From Sporosarcina trichiuri (GTDB lineage Bacteria; Bacillota; Bacilli; Bacillales_A; Planococcaceae): a DNA stretch of 64,000 nt. A model generated the notes under the pieces. The model ran no database searches, had not been told where the DNA came from, and saw nothing but the letters and a program-made list of their open reading frames with translations. A program made the position numbers and the translations under genes. This document shows, piece by piece, positions 23,177 through 32,469 of the stretch. Every line of letters starts with the position of its first letter. The stretch's first letter is position 1. The stretch covers positions 2,321,001 through 2,385,000 of the forward strand of contig NZ_CP129119.1 in the NCBI RefSeq assembly GCF_030406775.1. Reading direction: 5' to 3'.

Positions 23177-23302
23177 TTAGCGGACTTTTCCGTTTTACGC
23201 TATGACCAATCATCCACAGTGCTGCATATTGTATTTTTATTTCATTTGATTGTGAGTTTTTCATGTATTTGTTATTCATTTCATAGTTTACGGGTTTCTC
23301 TA

Positions 23303-23331
23303 TTGACGTTAATTGGAAGAGTTGGTATGAT
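23303..23331 (+). promoter_or_regulatory. Sigma-A promoter of abrB
   Basis: TTGACG (23303-23308) and TATGAT (23326-23331) are spaced by 17 bases, 68 bases upstream of the abrB ATG. Two Spo0A-type boxes lie just downstream, the arrangement of the B. subtilis abrB promoter. Confidence 0.85.
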
Positions 23332-23352
23332 GATAAGCAGACAAGAGAAAAA

Positions 23353-23369
23353 TGTCGATTTTTGACGAA
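23353..23369 (+). promoter_or_regulatory. Tandem Spo0A boxes downstream of the abrB promoter
   Basis: TGTCGAT (23353-23359) and TGACGAA (23363-23369) match the 0A box TGNCGAA, the first with one mismatch. They are spaced 10 bp, one helical turn, and lie within the transcribed leader. Binding of phosphorylated Spo0A there would repress abrB, as is known in B. subtilis. Confidence 0.75.
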
Positions 23370-23398
23370 TACAAACCCATTTTAGGAGGCACGATCTT

Positions 23399-23674
23399 AT
23401 GAAATCCACTGGAATCGTACGTAAAGTCGACGAGCTTGGCCGTGTTGTCATTCCGATCGAACTGCGCAGAACACTCGGCATCGCCCAGAAAGACGCTTTG
23501 GAAATTTACGTGGATGACGACAAAATCATCCTGAAGAAATATATGCCGAACATGACTTGTTCCGTAACAGGCGAAGTGTCCGACGATAACCTCTCTCTCA
23601 TCGACGGAAAGCTCATTCTCAGCCCTGAAGGCGCAAAACAGCTGATCGCTGAAATCGAAAACAAGATGTCTTGA
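23399..23674 (+). CDS. abrB: Transition-state regulator AbrB
   Basis: A 91-residue homodimeric or tetrameric DNA-binding repressor of post-exponential genes. The N-terminal swapped-hairpin domain is nearly identical to B. subtilis AbrB (MKSTGIVRKVDELGRVVIPI, then ELRRTLGIAQKDALEIYVDD); the cysteine in NMTCSVTGEV is conserved. The C-terminal domain (residues about 55-91) mediates multimerisation. AGGAGG lies 8 bases before the ATG. It is the only plus-strand gene in the first 34 kb, transcribed divergently from metG, as in B. subtilis. Confidence 0.98.
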   Translation: MKSTGIVRKVDELGRVVIPIELRRTLGIAQKDALEIYVDDDKIILKKYMPNMTCSVTGEVSDDNLSLIDGKLILSPEGAKQLIAEIENKMS

Positions 23675-23694
23675 TTTAATACTTTTATTTACAT

Positions 23695-23733
23695 AACACT
23701 TATTTCCTTATTACGGGAAATAAGTGTTTTTTT
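23695..23733. terminator. Bidirectional terminator between abrB and rsmI
   Basis: A perfect 13-bp stem (AACACTTATTTCC/GGAAATAAGTGTT) with an 8-base loop is followed by seven T residues on the plus strand. A-rich sequence on the other side allows use by the convergent rsmI transcript. Confidence 0.9.
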
Positions 23734-24605
23734 CATTCGACATGATACGCCTGATAGACATCCCGCTTGCTCATTCCACGGTCTGCCGCTGCTTTCTTGA
23801 TAGCCTCCTTGGAGGAACACCCTTCCTCTTCCATGAGACGGGTGACGTGCTCAGCCGCTGACAGTCCGGTCCACCAGGCGTCTGCGGCCTGCTCTTCCAG
23901 TTCTCCGGCACCTTCGACAACCAGGCAGAATTCTCCGCGGATCTCTGTCGATTCTGCCCATTGGAGAACCTCTTCAACCGTCCCCCGGATGAATTCCTCA
24001 TAGCGTTTCGTCAGCTCGCGGGCCAGTGTGATGCGCCGGTCTGCGCCAAATTGCTCGGACAGGGCACGCAGCGTCTCTTTCAGACGGTGGGGCGCTTCGT
24101 AGAACAGCAGCGTCTCCTGCCGGCGGGCCAGCAGGTCCAGTTGCTGACGGCGTTTCTTCTTTTGCCGGTCCAGGAAGCCGAAGAACAGGAACGGCTGTGA
24201 CGGCAGCCCGGATGCGACCAGTGCGCTGATCGCTGCATTCGGACCAGGCACCGGAACGACAGCAATTCCTGCCGCAATCGCCTTTTCAGCGATGTCCGCT
24301 CCCGGATCCGAGATGCACGGCATGCCGGCATCACTGACGAGGGCGACCGTCTTCCCGTCCGTCAGCAGGTCCAAGATCTTGCGTCCGCCGGCTTCGAGAT
24401 TGTGCTCGTGATAGCTCATGAACGGCGTATCGATCTTGAAATGGTTCGACAGCTTGACGGTGTTCCGTGTATCCTCCGCTGCAATCAGGTCCGCTTCCTG
24501 CAGAATGCGGATCGCGCGGTAGCTCATGTCTTCCAGATTGCCGATCGGCGTTCCGACCAGGTAGAGCACCCCGCCGGCAGCCTCGGCACTTTTTTGTGTG
24601 ATCAT
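23733..24605 (-). CDS. rsmI: 16S rRNA (cytidine-1402-2'-O)-methyltransferase RsmI
   Basis: A 290-residue tetrapyrrole-methylase-fold enzyme that 2'-O-methylates C1402 of 16S rRNA. Motifs: LYLVGTPIGNLEDMSYRAIR (family signature), ALVSDAGMPCISDPGADIAE, VVPVPGPNAAISALVASGLP, and LLFYEAPHRLKETL. Its start overlaps the yazA stop by 4 bases. The yabA-yabB-yazA-rsmI order matches B. subtilis. Confidence 0.97.
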   Translation of the reverse strand: MITQKSAEAAGGVLYLVGTPIGNLEDMSYRAIRILQEADLIAAEDTRNTVKLSNHFKIDTPFMSYHEHNLEAGGRKILDLLTDGKTVALVSDAGMPCISDPGADIAEKAIAAGIAVVPVPGPNAAISALVASGLPSQPFLFFGFLDRQKKKRRQQLDLLARRQETLLFYEAPHRLKETLRALSEQFGADRRITLARELTKRYEEFIRGTVEEVLQWAESTEIRGEFCLVVEGAGELEEQAADAWWTGLSAAEHVTRLMEEEGCSSKEAIKKAAADRGMSKRDVYQAYHVE

Positions 24606-24871
24606 TGCTCCGCCTCCTGTTGTCGTAAATACCGCTCTTTGGCGGCCCGGGTCAGCTGTTTGAACCGGTATTCCGCCTGCATGGCCTCCCGCTTCGTTGT
24701 GAACGGCTCGGAATGGATGCAGCGGACGGGACCTTTCGCCCTCGTGTATTTTGCGCCTTTCCCTGCATTGTGCAGATCCACCCGACGGTTAAGATCTGTT
24801 GTATAGCCGCCGTAATAGGAGCCATCGCTGCATTCAAGGACGTAGAACAGATGGCCCGTCTTCGGCTCCAT
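24602..24871 (-). CDS. yazA: GIY-YIG domain protein YazA
   Basis: An 89-residue protein made of a single GIY-YIG nuclease-like domain: [20 protein letters not shown] (the YVL ... YGG pair) followed by [20 protein letters not shown] and the late glutamate/tyrosine ([20 protein letters not shown]). The YazA/UPF0213 group is related to structure-specific endonucleases, but its substrate is unknown. The start lies within the last 13 codons of yabB (38-base overlap), indicating coupled translation. Confidence 0.95.
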   Translation of the reverse strand: MEPKTGHLFYVLECSDGSYYGGYTTDLNRRVDLHNAGKGAKYTRAKGPVRCIHSEPFTTKREAMQAEYRFKQLTRAAKERYLRQQEAEQ

Positions 24872-25607
24872 ACAGCAGCTCCCTCACTTCCTCCGTATAC
24901 GTACCGTCCGCCTGATAGACGATCAGCGGCGGCAGGATCTTCAAATCAGGCTTCCCGTCTTTCGTGCCCTCGATCAGCAGAGTGTTCGCCTCTTTCCCTT
25001 CCTTCGGATAGACAAACCGGATCCGTTTCGGTTCCAGCCGGTTCGCCCGCATGGCCGTGACGATATCCAGCAGCCGGCCCGGCCGGTGGACGAATGCCGC
25101 CTTCCCGCCCTGTTTCAGCAGCTCACTCGCCGATCGTACCGCCTGCTCCAGCGTCAGCTTCACCTCGTGCCGGGCGATCGTCAGCGGTTCCTTCAAATTC
25201 TGCTCACTCTTTTCATGGGCCTTGAAATAGGGCGGATTGCACGTAACGGTATCGTACTTCTCATAGCCGATCTTCGCGGCAATGCCGATCACATCGTCAC
25301 ACATGACGCCGATCTGTCCGCTGAGCCCATTGAAGGCGATACTGCGTTCCGCCATATCCGCAAGCTGTTCCTGCAGTTCGACAGCCGTGATATGGGCGTT
25401 CGTCCGGGCACTCAGAAACAACGGGATCGCCCCGTTGCCCGCACATAGATCCACGACCTTCCCTTTCCGGATGGGCATGTATGCAAAACGCGCCAGCAGC
25501 ACCGCATCCAGGGAAAACGAGAACACGGACGGGCTTTGGATGATCCGCAAGTCCTCCGCCAGCAAATAATCGAGGCGCTCATCGCCCCGCAGTAAATTTG
25601 TTTCCAT
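24834..25607 (-). CDS. yabB: tRNA1(Val) (adenine-37-N6)-methyltransferase family protein YabB
   Basis: A 257-residue class I SAM methyltransferase (TrmN6/YfiC group). SAM motif I is [20 protein letters not shown]; motif IV NPPY ([20 protein letters not shown]) is typical of amino-group methylation of adenine. The assignment to tRNA A37 is by family; the target in Bacillales is not certain. It overlaps yazA at its 3' end. Confidence 0.9.
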   Translation of the reverse strand: METNLLRGDERLDYLLAEDLRIIQSPSVFSFSLDAVLLARFAYMPIRKGKVVDLCAGNGAIPLFLSARTNAHITAVELQEQLADMAERSIAFNGLSGQIGVMCDDVIGIAAKIGYEKYDTVTCNPPYFKAHEKSEQNLKEPLTIARHEVKLTLEQAVRSASELLKQGGKAAFVHRPGRLLDIVTAMRANRLEPKRIRFVYPKEGKEANTLLIEGTKDGKPDLKILPPLIVYQADGTYTEEVRELLYGAEDGPSVLRP

Positions 25608-25633
25608 AATGGACTCCTCACTCGATGATGATA

Positions 25634-25670
25634 AAGAAAAACCGATTCCTATGGGTTGTAGGGATCGGTT
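25634..25670 (-). terminator. Rho-independent terminator after yabA
   Basis: On the minus strand AACCGATCCC pairs with GGAATCGGTT (one bulge or mismatch), followed by TTTCTTTAT. It is 6 bases past the yabA stop codon. Confidence 0.8.
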
Positions 25671-25675
25671 CTCTG

Positions 25676-26044
25676 TTACAGATTCTGTTTACTTAAAAAC
25701 GACAGGCAGAACAGGCAGTCTTCCCCTTTGCGCGTGCTGCCGTAATGGACATTGCACACATGGAACCCTTCGTTATAGAGGCGGGCGAGGTTATCGACCC
25801 CTTCGCCCACATCCGCCCGCTGGAGCCGCTCGGACTGTTTCTTGTCAGCTGCCGCTTTCGCCTCCAGGTCGAGTTCGTTCAGCCGCGTACGCAGATGATG
25901 ATTTTCAAGTTGAAGTGAATGGTTCTCTTCTGTCATCTTGGCAACAAAACCGATGATTTCCCGGAATTGCTTGTGCATGGAGTCGAGTTGCTGTTCGTAT
26001 TCGATTACCTTGTCGAGAAAGTTCCCTTCTTTCAACTTTTTCAC
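25676..26044 (-). CDS. yabA: Replication initiation control protein YabA
   Basis: A 122-residue regulator that ties DnaA to the DnaN clamp and prevents over-initiation. The N-terminal half is a long coiled coil for tetramerisation ([20 protein letters not shown] ... [20 protein letters not shown]). The C-terminal part is the zinc-binding domain [20 protein letters not shown], with the preceding [18 protein letters not shown] conserved. It follows ricT closely (12 bases), as in B. subtilis. Confidence 0.96.
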   Translation of the reverse strand: MKKLKEGNFLDKVIEYEQQLDSMHKQFREIIGFVAKMTEENHSLQLENHHLRTRLNELDLEAKAAADKKQSERLQRADVGEGVDNLARLYNEGFHVCNVHYGSTRKGEDCLFCLSFLSKQNL

Positions 26045-26056
26045 CTCACCGCTTCA

Positions 26057-26875
26057 TCAATTGACGGGCTGTCCCGCCCTCTTCGAAAGTTCTTCCCACG
26101 CATATTCCAGTGTCTGGTCCTGATCCTGCAGCCTGACTTTCAGCAGGCGTTCCAGCAAGTTCAGGCCGACCACTTTGCCCGGTCCGTCGGGCGTCTCGAT
26201 ACGTGAACCGATGTCGGGCATCAGGGCTTTCGCTTCCTCATACTCATCGTTCTCATATTTCAGGCAGCACATGAGGCGGCCGCACAATCCCGAAATCTTG
26301 GATGGGTTGAGGGACAAGTTCTGGTCCTTCGCCATTTTGATGGAGACCGGTTCGAAATCCCCGAGGAACGTCGAGCAGCAGAGCATCCTGCCGCAAGGAC
26401 CGATTCCGCCTAGCATTTTCGCTTCGTCCCGCACACCGATCTGACGGAGTTCGATGCGTGTCCTGAAGATGGACGCCAAGTCTTTCACTAAATTCCGGAA
26501 ATCGACTCGTCCTTCCGCCGTGAAATAGAAGATCACTTTATTGCGGTCGAACGTGTACTCCACATCGACCACTTTCATGTCCAGCTTATGCTCGCGGACT
26601 TTCTTCACACACGTATCAAACGCTTTCTCGGCGTCAAGCCGGTTCTCGTTCACCTGCTCCAGATCTTCCGGGCTTGCCGGCCGGATCACTTTCTTCAGAG
26701 GCAGGACCAGGTCGGCGGCATCCACCCCTTCCCGGACGTTGACGACTTTGCCGAATTCCGTGCCGCGGGCAGACTCGACGATTACATAATCATCTGCCTT
26801 CAGCTCATAAGCCATAGGGTCGAAATACTGTATTTTACCCGCTTTTTTAAAGCGGATTCCTGCTACGTTATACAA
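26057..26875 (-). CDS. ricT: PSP1-domain protein RicT (YaaT)
   Basis: A 272-residue PSP1-family protein. The start is a TTG at 26875 (then YNVAGIRFKKAGKIQYFDP), with AGGAGG 9 bases upstream; the frame is open further up but overlaps holB. Cysteine motifs typical of RicT are visible: GGIGPCGRMLCCSTFL and SGLCGRLMCCLKYE. In B. subtilis RicT works with RicA and RicF (YaaT-YmcA-YlbF), binds Fe-S clusters, affects RNase Y-dependent mRNA maturation, and is needed for biofilm, competence and sporulation. Confidence 0.95.
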   Translation of the reverse strand: MYNVAGIRFKKAGKIQYFDPMAYELKADDYVIVESARGTEFGKVVNVREGVDAADLVLPLKKVIRPASPEDLEQVNENRLDAEKAFDTCVKKVREHKLDMKVVDVEYTFDRNKVIFYFTAEGRVDFRNLVKDLASIFRTRIELRQIGVRDEAKMLGGIGPCGRMLCCSTFLGDFEPVSIKMAKDQNLSLNPSKISGLCGRLMCCLKYENDEYEEAKALMPDIGSRIETPDGPGKVVGLNLLERLLKVRLQDQDQTLEYAWEELSKRAGQPVN

Positions 26876-27875
26876 CGGATAACCCCTCCTGCATACTAAG
26901 CACCAGTTGTTCCAATAAAAGCGTTCGGTGCATATTGCGATGCAATTGTTTTTTCGCCTGCAATATCGCTTCCAGATTGGCGGCCAGCTGCTCATAGGTC
27001 AGTTTCATGGCAAGACCGGCAGTGAACTCCTCCAGATCCGGATAGGCGGCTATTGCGGTCAATCCCGCTTTCTTCGCCACGATATCACGGTACATATAGA
27101 GAAGCAAGTCCAGGCCTGTCTCGGTGTCGTCCTTCTCTTTCAGGAAGGGACCCCACTCGGTCTGGATCAGCATCAGCGCATCGGTCACATGCAGATCGAT
27201 GGCCTGCACTAATTTTACCACTGTCTTTCGCAGATTGACAAACTGCTCATCTGCGGCCAGTTCGGCTGCCCGGCTTCTGTCTGCTGTCAGGCAGGTTACC
27301 GTCGCTGCAAGCGAAGGGGAAATCCCTTCCTCTGTCAGCATCTGGATGATCTGTTCGCGCTGGGGAGGCAGGAAGGATATCCGCTGACAGCGCGACTGAA
27401 TGGTCGGCAGCATCATATGATAGGCATCCGTCAGCAGGATGGCTGTAATGTCGCCATCCGGTTCCTCCAGGAATTTCAGCAGCGCATTGGCGGCAGCGGT
27501 ATTCAGCCGGTGCGCCTGCTCGATGATGTAGATGCGTCGCCCGCTTTCGTAGCCTTTCTTCGTCATGACGTTCAGCAGCTGTGTCATCTGATCCTTTTTG
27601 ATGTCCTGGCCATCCGGCTCGACGATCAGTATGTTCGGATGATTCCCCGATTCGACACGTTTGCACGCCCGGCATGTTTCACATGGAACATTTTCGACAG
27701 GATTCTCACAAAGCAGCAGCTGTGCAAAGTACAGGGCGGCGTTTTTCTTTCCAACCCCCGTTTCACCGTCGAAAATATAAGCATGTGCAATCCGGTTATT
27801 GCGGAAGGCAGCACGCAAGGTTGCAGCAATCCGCGGCTGTTCTGTCTGTAAACGCTGTGCAGGCTGCTGGTCCAT
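26868..27875 (-). CDS. holB: DNA polymerase III delta' subunit
   Basis: A 335-residue clamp-loader subunit. The ATG at 27875 (MDQQPAQRLQTEQPRIAATL) has AAAGGGGG upstream. AAA+ features: IFDGETGVGKKNAALYFAQL (P-loop, weakened as usual in delta'), zinc module CENPVENVPCETCRACKR, and PTIQSRCQRISFLPP (SRC motif, arginine finger). It lies between yaaR and ricT and overlaps the ricT start by 8 bases. A parS-like sequence lies inside the gene. Confidence 0.96.
   Translation of the reverse strand: MDQQPAQRLQTEQPRIAATLRAAFRNNRIAHAYIFDGETGVGKKNAALYFAQLLLCENPVENVPCETCRACKRVESGNHPNILIVEPDGQDIKKDQMTQLLNVMTKKGYESGRRIYIIEQAHRLNTAAANALLKFLEEPDGDITAILLTDAYHMMLPTIQSRCQRISFLPPQREQIIQMLTEEGISPSLAATVTCLTADRSRAAELAADEQFVNLRKTVVKLVQAIDLHVTDALMLIQTEWGPFLKEKDDTETGLDLLLYMYRDIVAKKAGLTAIAAYPDLEEFTAGLAMKLTYEQLAANLEAILQAKKQLHRNMHRTLLLEQLVLSMQEGLSVV
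27675..27690. promoter_or_regulatory. parS-like site inside holB
   Basis: TGTTTCACATGGAACA differs from the 16-bp parS consensus TGTTYCACGTGRAACA at one central position (CACATG for CACGTG). It would bind ParB/Spo0J near the origin. Being inside a coding sequence does not argue against it; several B. subtilis parS sites are intragenic. Confidence 0.5.
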
Positions 27876-27895
27876 CCCGCTGCCCCCTTTCGTTG

Positions 27896-27929
27896 AAAAA
27901 GGCGTTTTCCCGTAACTGCAGAAAACGCC
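27896..27929 (-). terminator. Rho-independent terminator after yaaR
   Basis: On the minus strand GGCGTTTTC/GAAAACGCC form a perfect 9-bp stem followed by TTTTTC. It starts 2 bases after the yaaR stop codon and precedes holB. Confidence 0.85.
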
Positions 27930-27930
27930 C

Positions 27931-28371
27931 TCATGTATATAGGTTGATGAGCAGTCCTTTGATTTCCCCGATTCTGGCAAGGAGATCGACGGACGATTCC
28001 TCATCCTGCAAGAGCTGTTCCGCCAGTTCGACCAGTTTCTGATCGATCGTTTCCACCAGTTTGAGCCGACGCCCTTCGCCGAACTGGTTCCATGTATGGG
28101 ACTGTTTCAAGCCGAGACCGCCTTCGACGGACTCTTTCAAGAACCGTTTCACAAGCATTTTGAATTTCGCCATGTCGCGCAAGTTCCGAGAACGGGCCAG
28201 CCGATCGCCTGCCGATGAAATGTCACCGAGCAGGCGGGTGATCTGCTCACCATGCAGGCGGGATTCCTGTTTCTGCACCATCTGGCCGAACCGGTCCCCG
28301 CCCTGCGGCGCTTTCAGCGGATCGTTCCTCAGTTTATCGAGACCCGTCCGGACCTCATTATTCACTTTCAT
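27931..28371 (-). CDS. yaaR: YaaR family protein (DUF327)
   Basis: A 146-residue, mainly helical, highly charged protein of the YaaR/DUF327 family (RFGQMVQKQESRLHGEQITR, FKMLVKRFLKESVEGGLGLK, then VETIDQKLVELAEQLLQDEE). Its function is unknown. Position between darA (yaaQ) and holB is that of B. subtilis yaaR. Confidence 0.9.
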   Translation of the reverse strand: MKVNNEVRTGLDKLRNDPLKAPQGGDRFGQMVQKQESRLHGEQITRLLGDISSAGDRLARSRNLRDMAKFKMLVKRFLKESVEGGLGLKQSHTWNQFGEGRRLKLVETIDQKLVELAEQLLQDEESSVDLLARIGEIKGLLINLYT

Positions 28372-28392
28372 ATGCGTTCACTCCGAGCGTCA

Positions 28393-28749
<357 letters not shown>

Positions 28750-28769
28750 TTAGTATACCATGAAATGGC

Positions 28770-29399
28770 TCAGGATATGAATGATGCAATCTGCCCCCAT
28801 ACAGTCTCCGTAACGGTTTCCAATGATTCCGACGCATCCACTGCAGTGATCCGATCCGAAAACCGCTCGCGGACGAGACGGTAGCCTTCATAGACGGATT
28901 CATGGAACGCAAGTGTCTCATTGTCCAGCCGGTTCTGTTCCCGATTGCTGTTTGCGGCAATCCGGGCAAGCCCTGCCGTGGGGGGGATGTCAAAGAAGAT
29001 CGTATGGTCGGGCATGATCCCCTGGATGGCGAACTCGTTGATGGCGAGCACTTGATCGATACCGAGACCGCGGGCGTAGCCTTGGTACGCAAGCGAACTG
29101 TCGACGAACCGGTCGCACAGCACAATCGCCCCTTGTGCAAGGGCCGGCAGCACTTTTTCGACGAGGTGCTGGCGGCGCGCAGCCGCATACAGCAGCGCTT
29201 CCGTCCGTCCGTCCATCTCTGCATGGTCGTTATCCAGGATGATGCTCCGGATCTTCTCTGCGATCCGGATGCCGCCCGGCTCCCGTGTCAGCACGACAGC
29301 CCGTCCTTCTTCCGTCAGCCGCCTGTGGATCTCGCGGATCACCGTCGTTTTGCCAGCGCCTTCCGGACCTTCGAATGATATGAATACGCCGTCAGCCAT
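28770..29399 (-). CDS. tmk: Thymidylate kinase
   Basis: A 209-residue kinase (dTMP + ATP to dTDP). Motifs: [20 protein letters not shown] (P-loop), [34 protein letters not shown] (DR(Y/F/H) motif and LID neighbourhood). It overlaps the 3' end of yaaO by 8 bases. The normal pathway role is DNA precursor supply. Confidence 0.97.
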   Translation of the reverse strand: MADGVFISFEGPEGAGKTTVIREIHRRLTEEGRAVVLTREPGGIRIAEKIRSIILDNDHAEMDGRTEALLYAAARRQHLVEKVLPALAQGAIVLCDRFVDSSLAYQGYARGLGIDQVLAINEFAIQGIMPDHTIFFDIPPTAGLARIAANSNREQNRLDNETLAFHESVYEGYRLVRERFSDRITAVDASESLETVTETVWGQIASFIS

Positions 29400-30840
29400 T
29401 TCCGTCGCCTCCCTGTTCTGTTTTCACTTCGAATTCGACCCTTCCATCGCTCGTCCGCACCGCTCCCTGGAAAGCGGCGCCCGAAGCCGCCATCCGGCAG
29501 ACGGTGTCAATCGTTTCACCGGATAACGGTTCGTCCTCCAGGATGAGCGGGATGCCTGGCGGATACGGAATGATCGCTCCAGCAGCAGAACGGCCTGCCG
29601 CCTCGTCGACAGGCACCCATTCGGATGGACTGCCGGCGGGTCCGCCTGATATCCGGATAGCGGGACGATCCGCCGGCAGCGCAGGCCCCGGTTCAGGTTT
29701 CTTCTCTTCGTCCTCGGATTCGAGCGTCCGGATGGCTTTCGCAAGTGCGCTTGCCACCCGCTCGGCCGGATAGTCCGCCCCTTCGGTGAGCAGCGGCAGG
29801 ATGAACAGCACCTGACGCTCGTCCGCGAGTTCCGTGTAGATCCCCTGCTGTTCAAGCGCCTGCTGCAGGGCATACCCGGATACGTGTTTGTGCCGTACGA
29901 GCACTTTCAGTGGATCGTCCGGCTCGATGATGTCGAGTTTTGCCAGCTTCCGGCATCGGTCGATGAACTGCCGGCGCCACTCGAGGAATGCGTGCTTGTC
30001 CGCTTCCGAATAGGCCGCAATCCGTGCACGGGCATCGTCGAGCGAGGCGAGCAGTACATAAGATGGACTGCTCGTCTGCAGCATGGACAGTCCGCGGGCG
30101 ATCCGGTCGGCGTCGACCAGGCTCGAATTCACGTGCAGGAACGATCCTTGCGTCATCGCACTCAGTGTTTTGTGCGCGGACTGTACGACTGCGTCCGCAC
30201 CGAGCGCGAGGGCAGACGGCGGAAACGGCGGGCCCGCCAGCAGATGAGCGCCGTGCGCTTCATCGGCGAGCACCGGAATGCCGTGCCCATGTGCACAGGA
30301 AATGATGTCGGAGAGGGTCTCTCCGGCGGTTCCGTAATAGGTCGGATACGTCACAAAAATCCCTTTCGCTTCCGGATGCCGGTCGAGCGCCTCCCGGACC
30401 GTGTCGACAGAGACCGCTCCCGCGGTACAAGTCATCCCGTCCCACTCGGGATTCAGGAAGACCGCCTGGGCTCCTGCCAGTTCAACCGCATGGAACACGG
30501 ATTTGTGGGCATTCCGCTGGACGAGCAGCACGTCGCCGGGTGTGCAGACAGCACGGACCATTGCGAGATTGCCTGCAGTGGAACCATTGACGAGCAGGAA
30601 ACTGCAATCCGCCCCGTACGCGTCTGCAAGCAGCTCTTCGGCTTCCCGGATGGCACCGATCGGGGCGTGCAGATCGTCAAGTCCCGTCAGTTCGGTGGCG
30701 TCATAACGCATCGCCGCACGCAGGCCGTCCGGCAGTCCGGACAGCCGGCCGGTTTTGTGACCCGGCACGTGGAACGAGACCGGATCCGCCGCCTGGAACG
30801 CTTCCAGTGCTTCCACGATCGGCCGTTTTTGCTGATCCAT
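29392..30840 (-). CDS. yaaO: Orn/Lys/Arg decarboxylase family protein YaaO
   Basis: A 482-residue PLP-dependent fold-type I decarboxylase of the small Bacillus type (SpeA/YaaO). N-terminus [20 protein letters not shown] is characteristic; the PLP lysine lies in [33 protein letters not shown] provides the PLP-binding aspartate. The substrate (Lys, Orn or Arg) cannot be told from sequence. A segment rich in E, K, P and A near residue 375 is a non-conserved insertion. B. subtilis also has yaaO upstream of tmk, but xpaC and yaaN, which precede it there, are missing here. Confidence 0.92.
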   Translation of the reverse strand: MDQQKRPIVEALEAFQAADPVSFHVPGHKTGRLSGLPDGLRAAMRYDATELTGLDDLHAPIGAIREAEELLADAYGADCSFLLVNGSTAGNLAMVRAVCTPGDVLLVQRNAHKSVFHAVELAGAQAVFLNPEWDGMTCTAGAVSVDTVREALDRHPEAKGIFVTYPTYYGTAGETLSDIISCAHGHGIPVLADEAHGAHLLAGPPFPPSALALGADAVVQSAHKTLSAMTQGSFLHVNSSLVDADRIARGLSMLQTSSPSYVLLASLDDARARIAAYSEADKHAFLEWRRQFIDRCRKLAKLDIIEPDDPLKVLVRHKHVSGYALQQALEQQGIYTELADERQVLFILPLLTEGADYPAERVASALAKAIRTLESEDEEKKPEPGPALPADRPAIRISGGPAGSPSEWVPVDEAAGRSAAGAIIPYPPGIPLILEDEPLSGETIDTVCRMAASGAAFQGAVRTSDGRVEFEVKTEQGGDGNG

Positions 30841-30876
30841 ATCGAATCCTCCTTCTAAACTGGTAGTCTTCTATGT

Positions 30877-30904
30877 AAAAAAGCCAGCGCGACAGTCGGC
30901 TGGC
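30877..30904 (-). terminator. Rho-independent terminator after bofA
   Basis: On the minus strand GCCAGC and GCTGGC flank a 10-base loop and are followed by six T residues, 28 bases past the bofA stop. Confidence 0.85.
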
Positions 30905-30931
30905 AGTACTGCGGTCGGCGGTACACCGCCC

Positions 30932-31195
30932 TTACAGGAAAACGGCCAGCACGAGCAGCGACGCCGCCCCGGGCAGACCGAGAATGGCGAGCAGCAGGCC
31001 TGATCCGAGATTGATCGGCACATACAGGCCGACAAATCCTCCTGCGATATTCAGTAAAAACAAAACCAGGAACGAAAAGGCGATACGGAACCAGAAGACC
31101 GATATCTTTTCAGCCGCCTGCTGCAGCTGAGGCTTGGTCAGCCGCAGAATGAAAAGAAACAGCACACCGAGCGCCAGAATGATCGCCGCTTTCAT
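30932..31195 (-). CDS. bofA: Pro-sigma-K processing inhibitor BofA
   Basis: An 87-residue integral membrane protein with about three hydrophobic segments. The family signature NIAGGFVGLYVPINLGSGLL (N-hydrophobic-GG ... IPIN) and the LPG near the C-terminus (LAILGLPGAASLLVLAVFL) match BofA. In B. subtilis BofA, with SpoIVFA, holds the protease SpoIVFB inactive in the outer forespore membrane until the sigma-K checkpoint. It lies after yaaL, as in B. subtilis. Confidence 0.9.
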   Translation of the reverse strand: MKAAIILALGVLFLFILRLTKPQLQQAAEKISVFWFRIAFSFLVLFLLNIAGGFVGLYVPINLGSGLLLAILGLPGAASLLVLAVFL

Positions 31196-31289
31196 GCAGA
31201 CTCCCCCCTTTGCATGTCCAGGATCTCAGCAGAAGCGGAGCCTTCCGCTCCACTCAGCCCGTCACCAGTATATGCAGAGGCGTGCACAG

Positions 31290-31520
31290 TCATTCCAGGC
31301 CGAGGTTGCGCTGCTTGGCTTCTTTATACAGATAGAAATGGCTGCATTCGGCGATTTTCCGCCGGATAAGCACTTCCGCATCCAGGTCATCGGCATACTT
31401 CTCGATCTGTTTCGCATGCTCCCATTCCTGGCGCGTCTCCATCATAAGCGTGCGCAGCTTGTCATCGTACTCCCGCTTCATTTTGTGCTTGCGGCGGAAC
31501 AGGCCGGCCGACCGCCTCAC
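31290..31520 (-). CDS. yaaL: YaaL family protein (DUF2508)
   Basis: A 76-residue basic/acidic helical protein ([60 protein letters not shown]) of the YaaL/DUF2508 family, function unknown. Its start overlaps the recR stop by 4 bases, giving the conserved recR-yaaL-bofA order. Confidence 0.9.
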   Translation of the reverse strand: MRRSAGLFRRKHKMKREYDDKLRTLMMETRQEWEHAKQIEKYADDLDAEVLIRRKIAECSHFYLYKEAKQRNLGLE

Positions 31521-32113
31521 AGTTCACGCCGCCCTTCCAGCGCTTTCGACAAGGTCACTTCGTCCGCGTACTCCAGATCACCGCCGACCGGCAGGCCGTG
31601 GGCGATCCGCGTCGTCGTGATGCCCGACGGCTTGACGAGCCGGGAGATGTACATCGCGGTCGCCTCCCCTTCGATGGTTGGATTCGTTGCGAGGATCAGC
31701 TCCTGCACTTCGTCATCCTGCAGGCGCTTCAGCAAGTCGGGCACGTTGATATCCTCCGGGCCGATGCCGTCCATCGGGGAGATCGCCCCGTGCAGTACGT
31801 GATAGAGCCCGTTGTAATCGCGCATCTTCTCCATGGCGATGACGTCTTTCGGATCCTGTACGACGCAGATCAGCGAACGGTCGCGCGACGTATCCTGGCA
31901 GATGTGACACGGGTCGATATCGGTGATATGGCCGCACACACTGCAGAACCGAAGATTCCGCTTCGCATCGACGAGCGCTTTCGCGAAGTCGAGCACGGTG
32001 TCCTCTTTCATGCTTAACACAAAAAACGCCAGACGGCCCGCGGTTTTCGGGCCGATACCTGGCAGTTTCATAAAACTGTCGATCAGTTTCGAGATCGGTT
32101 CTGGATAATGCAT
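31517..32113 (-). CDS. recR: Recombination protein RecR
   Basis: A 198-residue RecFOR component that helps load RecA. Domains: helix-hairpin-helix ([20 protein letters not shown]), four-cysteine zinc finger ([16 protein letters not shown]), TOPRIM ([16 protein letters not shown] ... [20 protein letters not shown]), and the Walker-B-like C-terminal part ([20 protein letters not shown]). It follows yaaK by 11 bases in the dnaX-yaaK-recR operon. Confidence 0.98.
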   Translation of the reverse strand: MHYPEPISKLIDSFMKLPGIGPKTAGRLAFFVLSMKEDTVLDFAKALVDAKRNLRFCSVCGHITDIDPCHICQDTSRDRSLICVVQDPKDVIAMEKMRDYNGLYHVLHGAISPMDGIGPEDINVPDLLKRLQDDEVQELILATNPTIEGEATAMYISRLVKPSGITTTRIAHGLPVGGDLEYADEVTLSKALEGRREL

Positions 32114-32124
32114 AGGTCTGCCTC

Positions 32125-32445
32125 CTAGAACATCCCCGGCAGGTTCAATCCTTTCGTGAATTGTCCCATAGTGGAGTTCGTTAATTCATCCGCTTGTTCC
32201 ATCGCGTTGTTCGTCGCCACGAGAATCAGGTCCTGCAGCATTTCCGCATCTTCCGGATCGATCACGGACGGATCGACAACGACATCGACGACTTTCTTAT
32301 CGCCGGAGACGATGACTTTCACCATTCCGCCGCCAGCTGTACCTTCAAGGCGCTCGTCCCCCAGTTTCTCCTGAGCCTCCGCCATCTGTTTCTGCATCTT
32401 CTGCATCTGTTTCATCATACCTTGCATATTTCCCATACCACGCAT
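32125..32445 (-). CDS. yaaK: Nucleoid-associated protein YaaK/EbfC family
   Basis: A 106-residue YbaB/EbfC DNA-binding protein. A Met/Gln-rich N-terminus ([20 protein letters not shown]) precedes a helical arm and the beta-sheet core [20 protein letters not shown], then [20 protein letters not shown]. These dimers bind DNA with low specificity. It lies in the conserved dnaX-yaaK-recR operon, 24 bases after dnaX. Confidence 0.97.
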   Translation of the reverse strand: MRGMGNMQGMMKQMQKMQKQMAEAQEKLGDERLEGTAGGGMVKVIVSGDKKVVDVVVDPSVIDPEDAEMLQDLILVATNNAMEQADELTNSTMGQFTKGLNLPGMF

Positions 32446-32469
32446 GTGAATTCCTCCTTGTCAGTTGTC

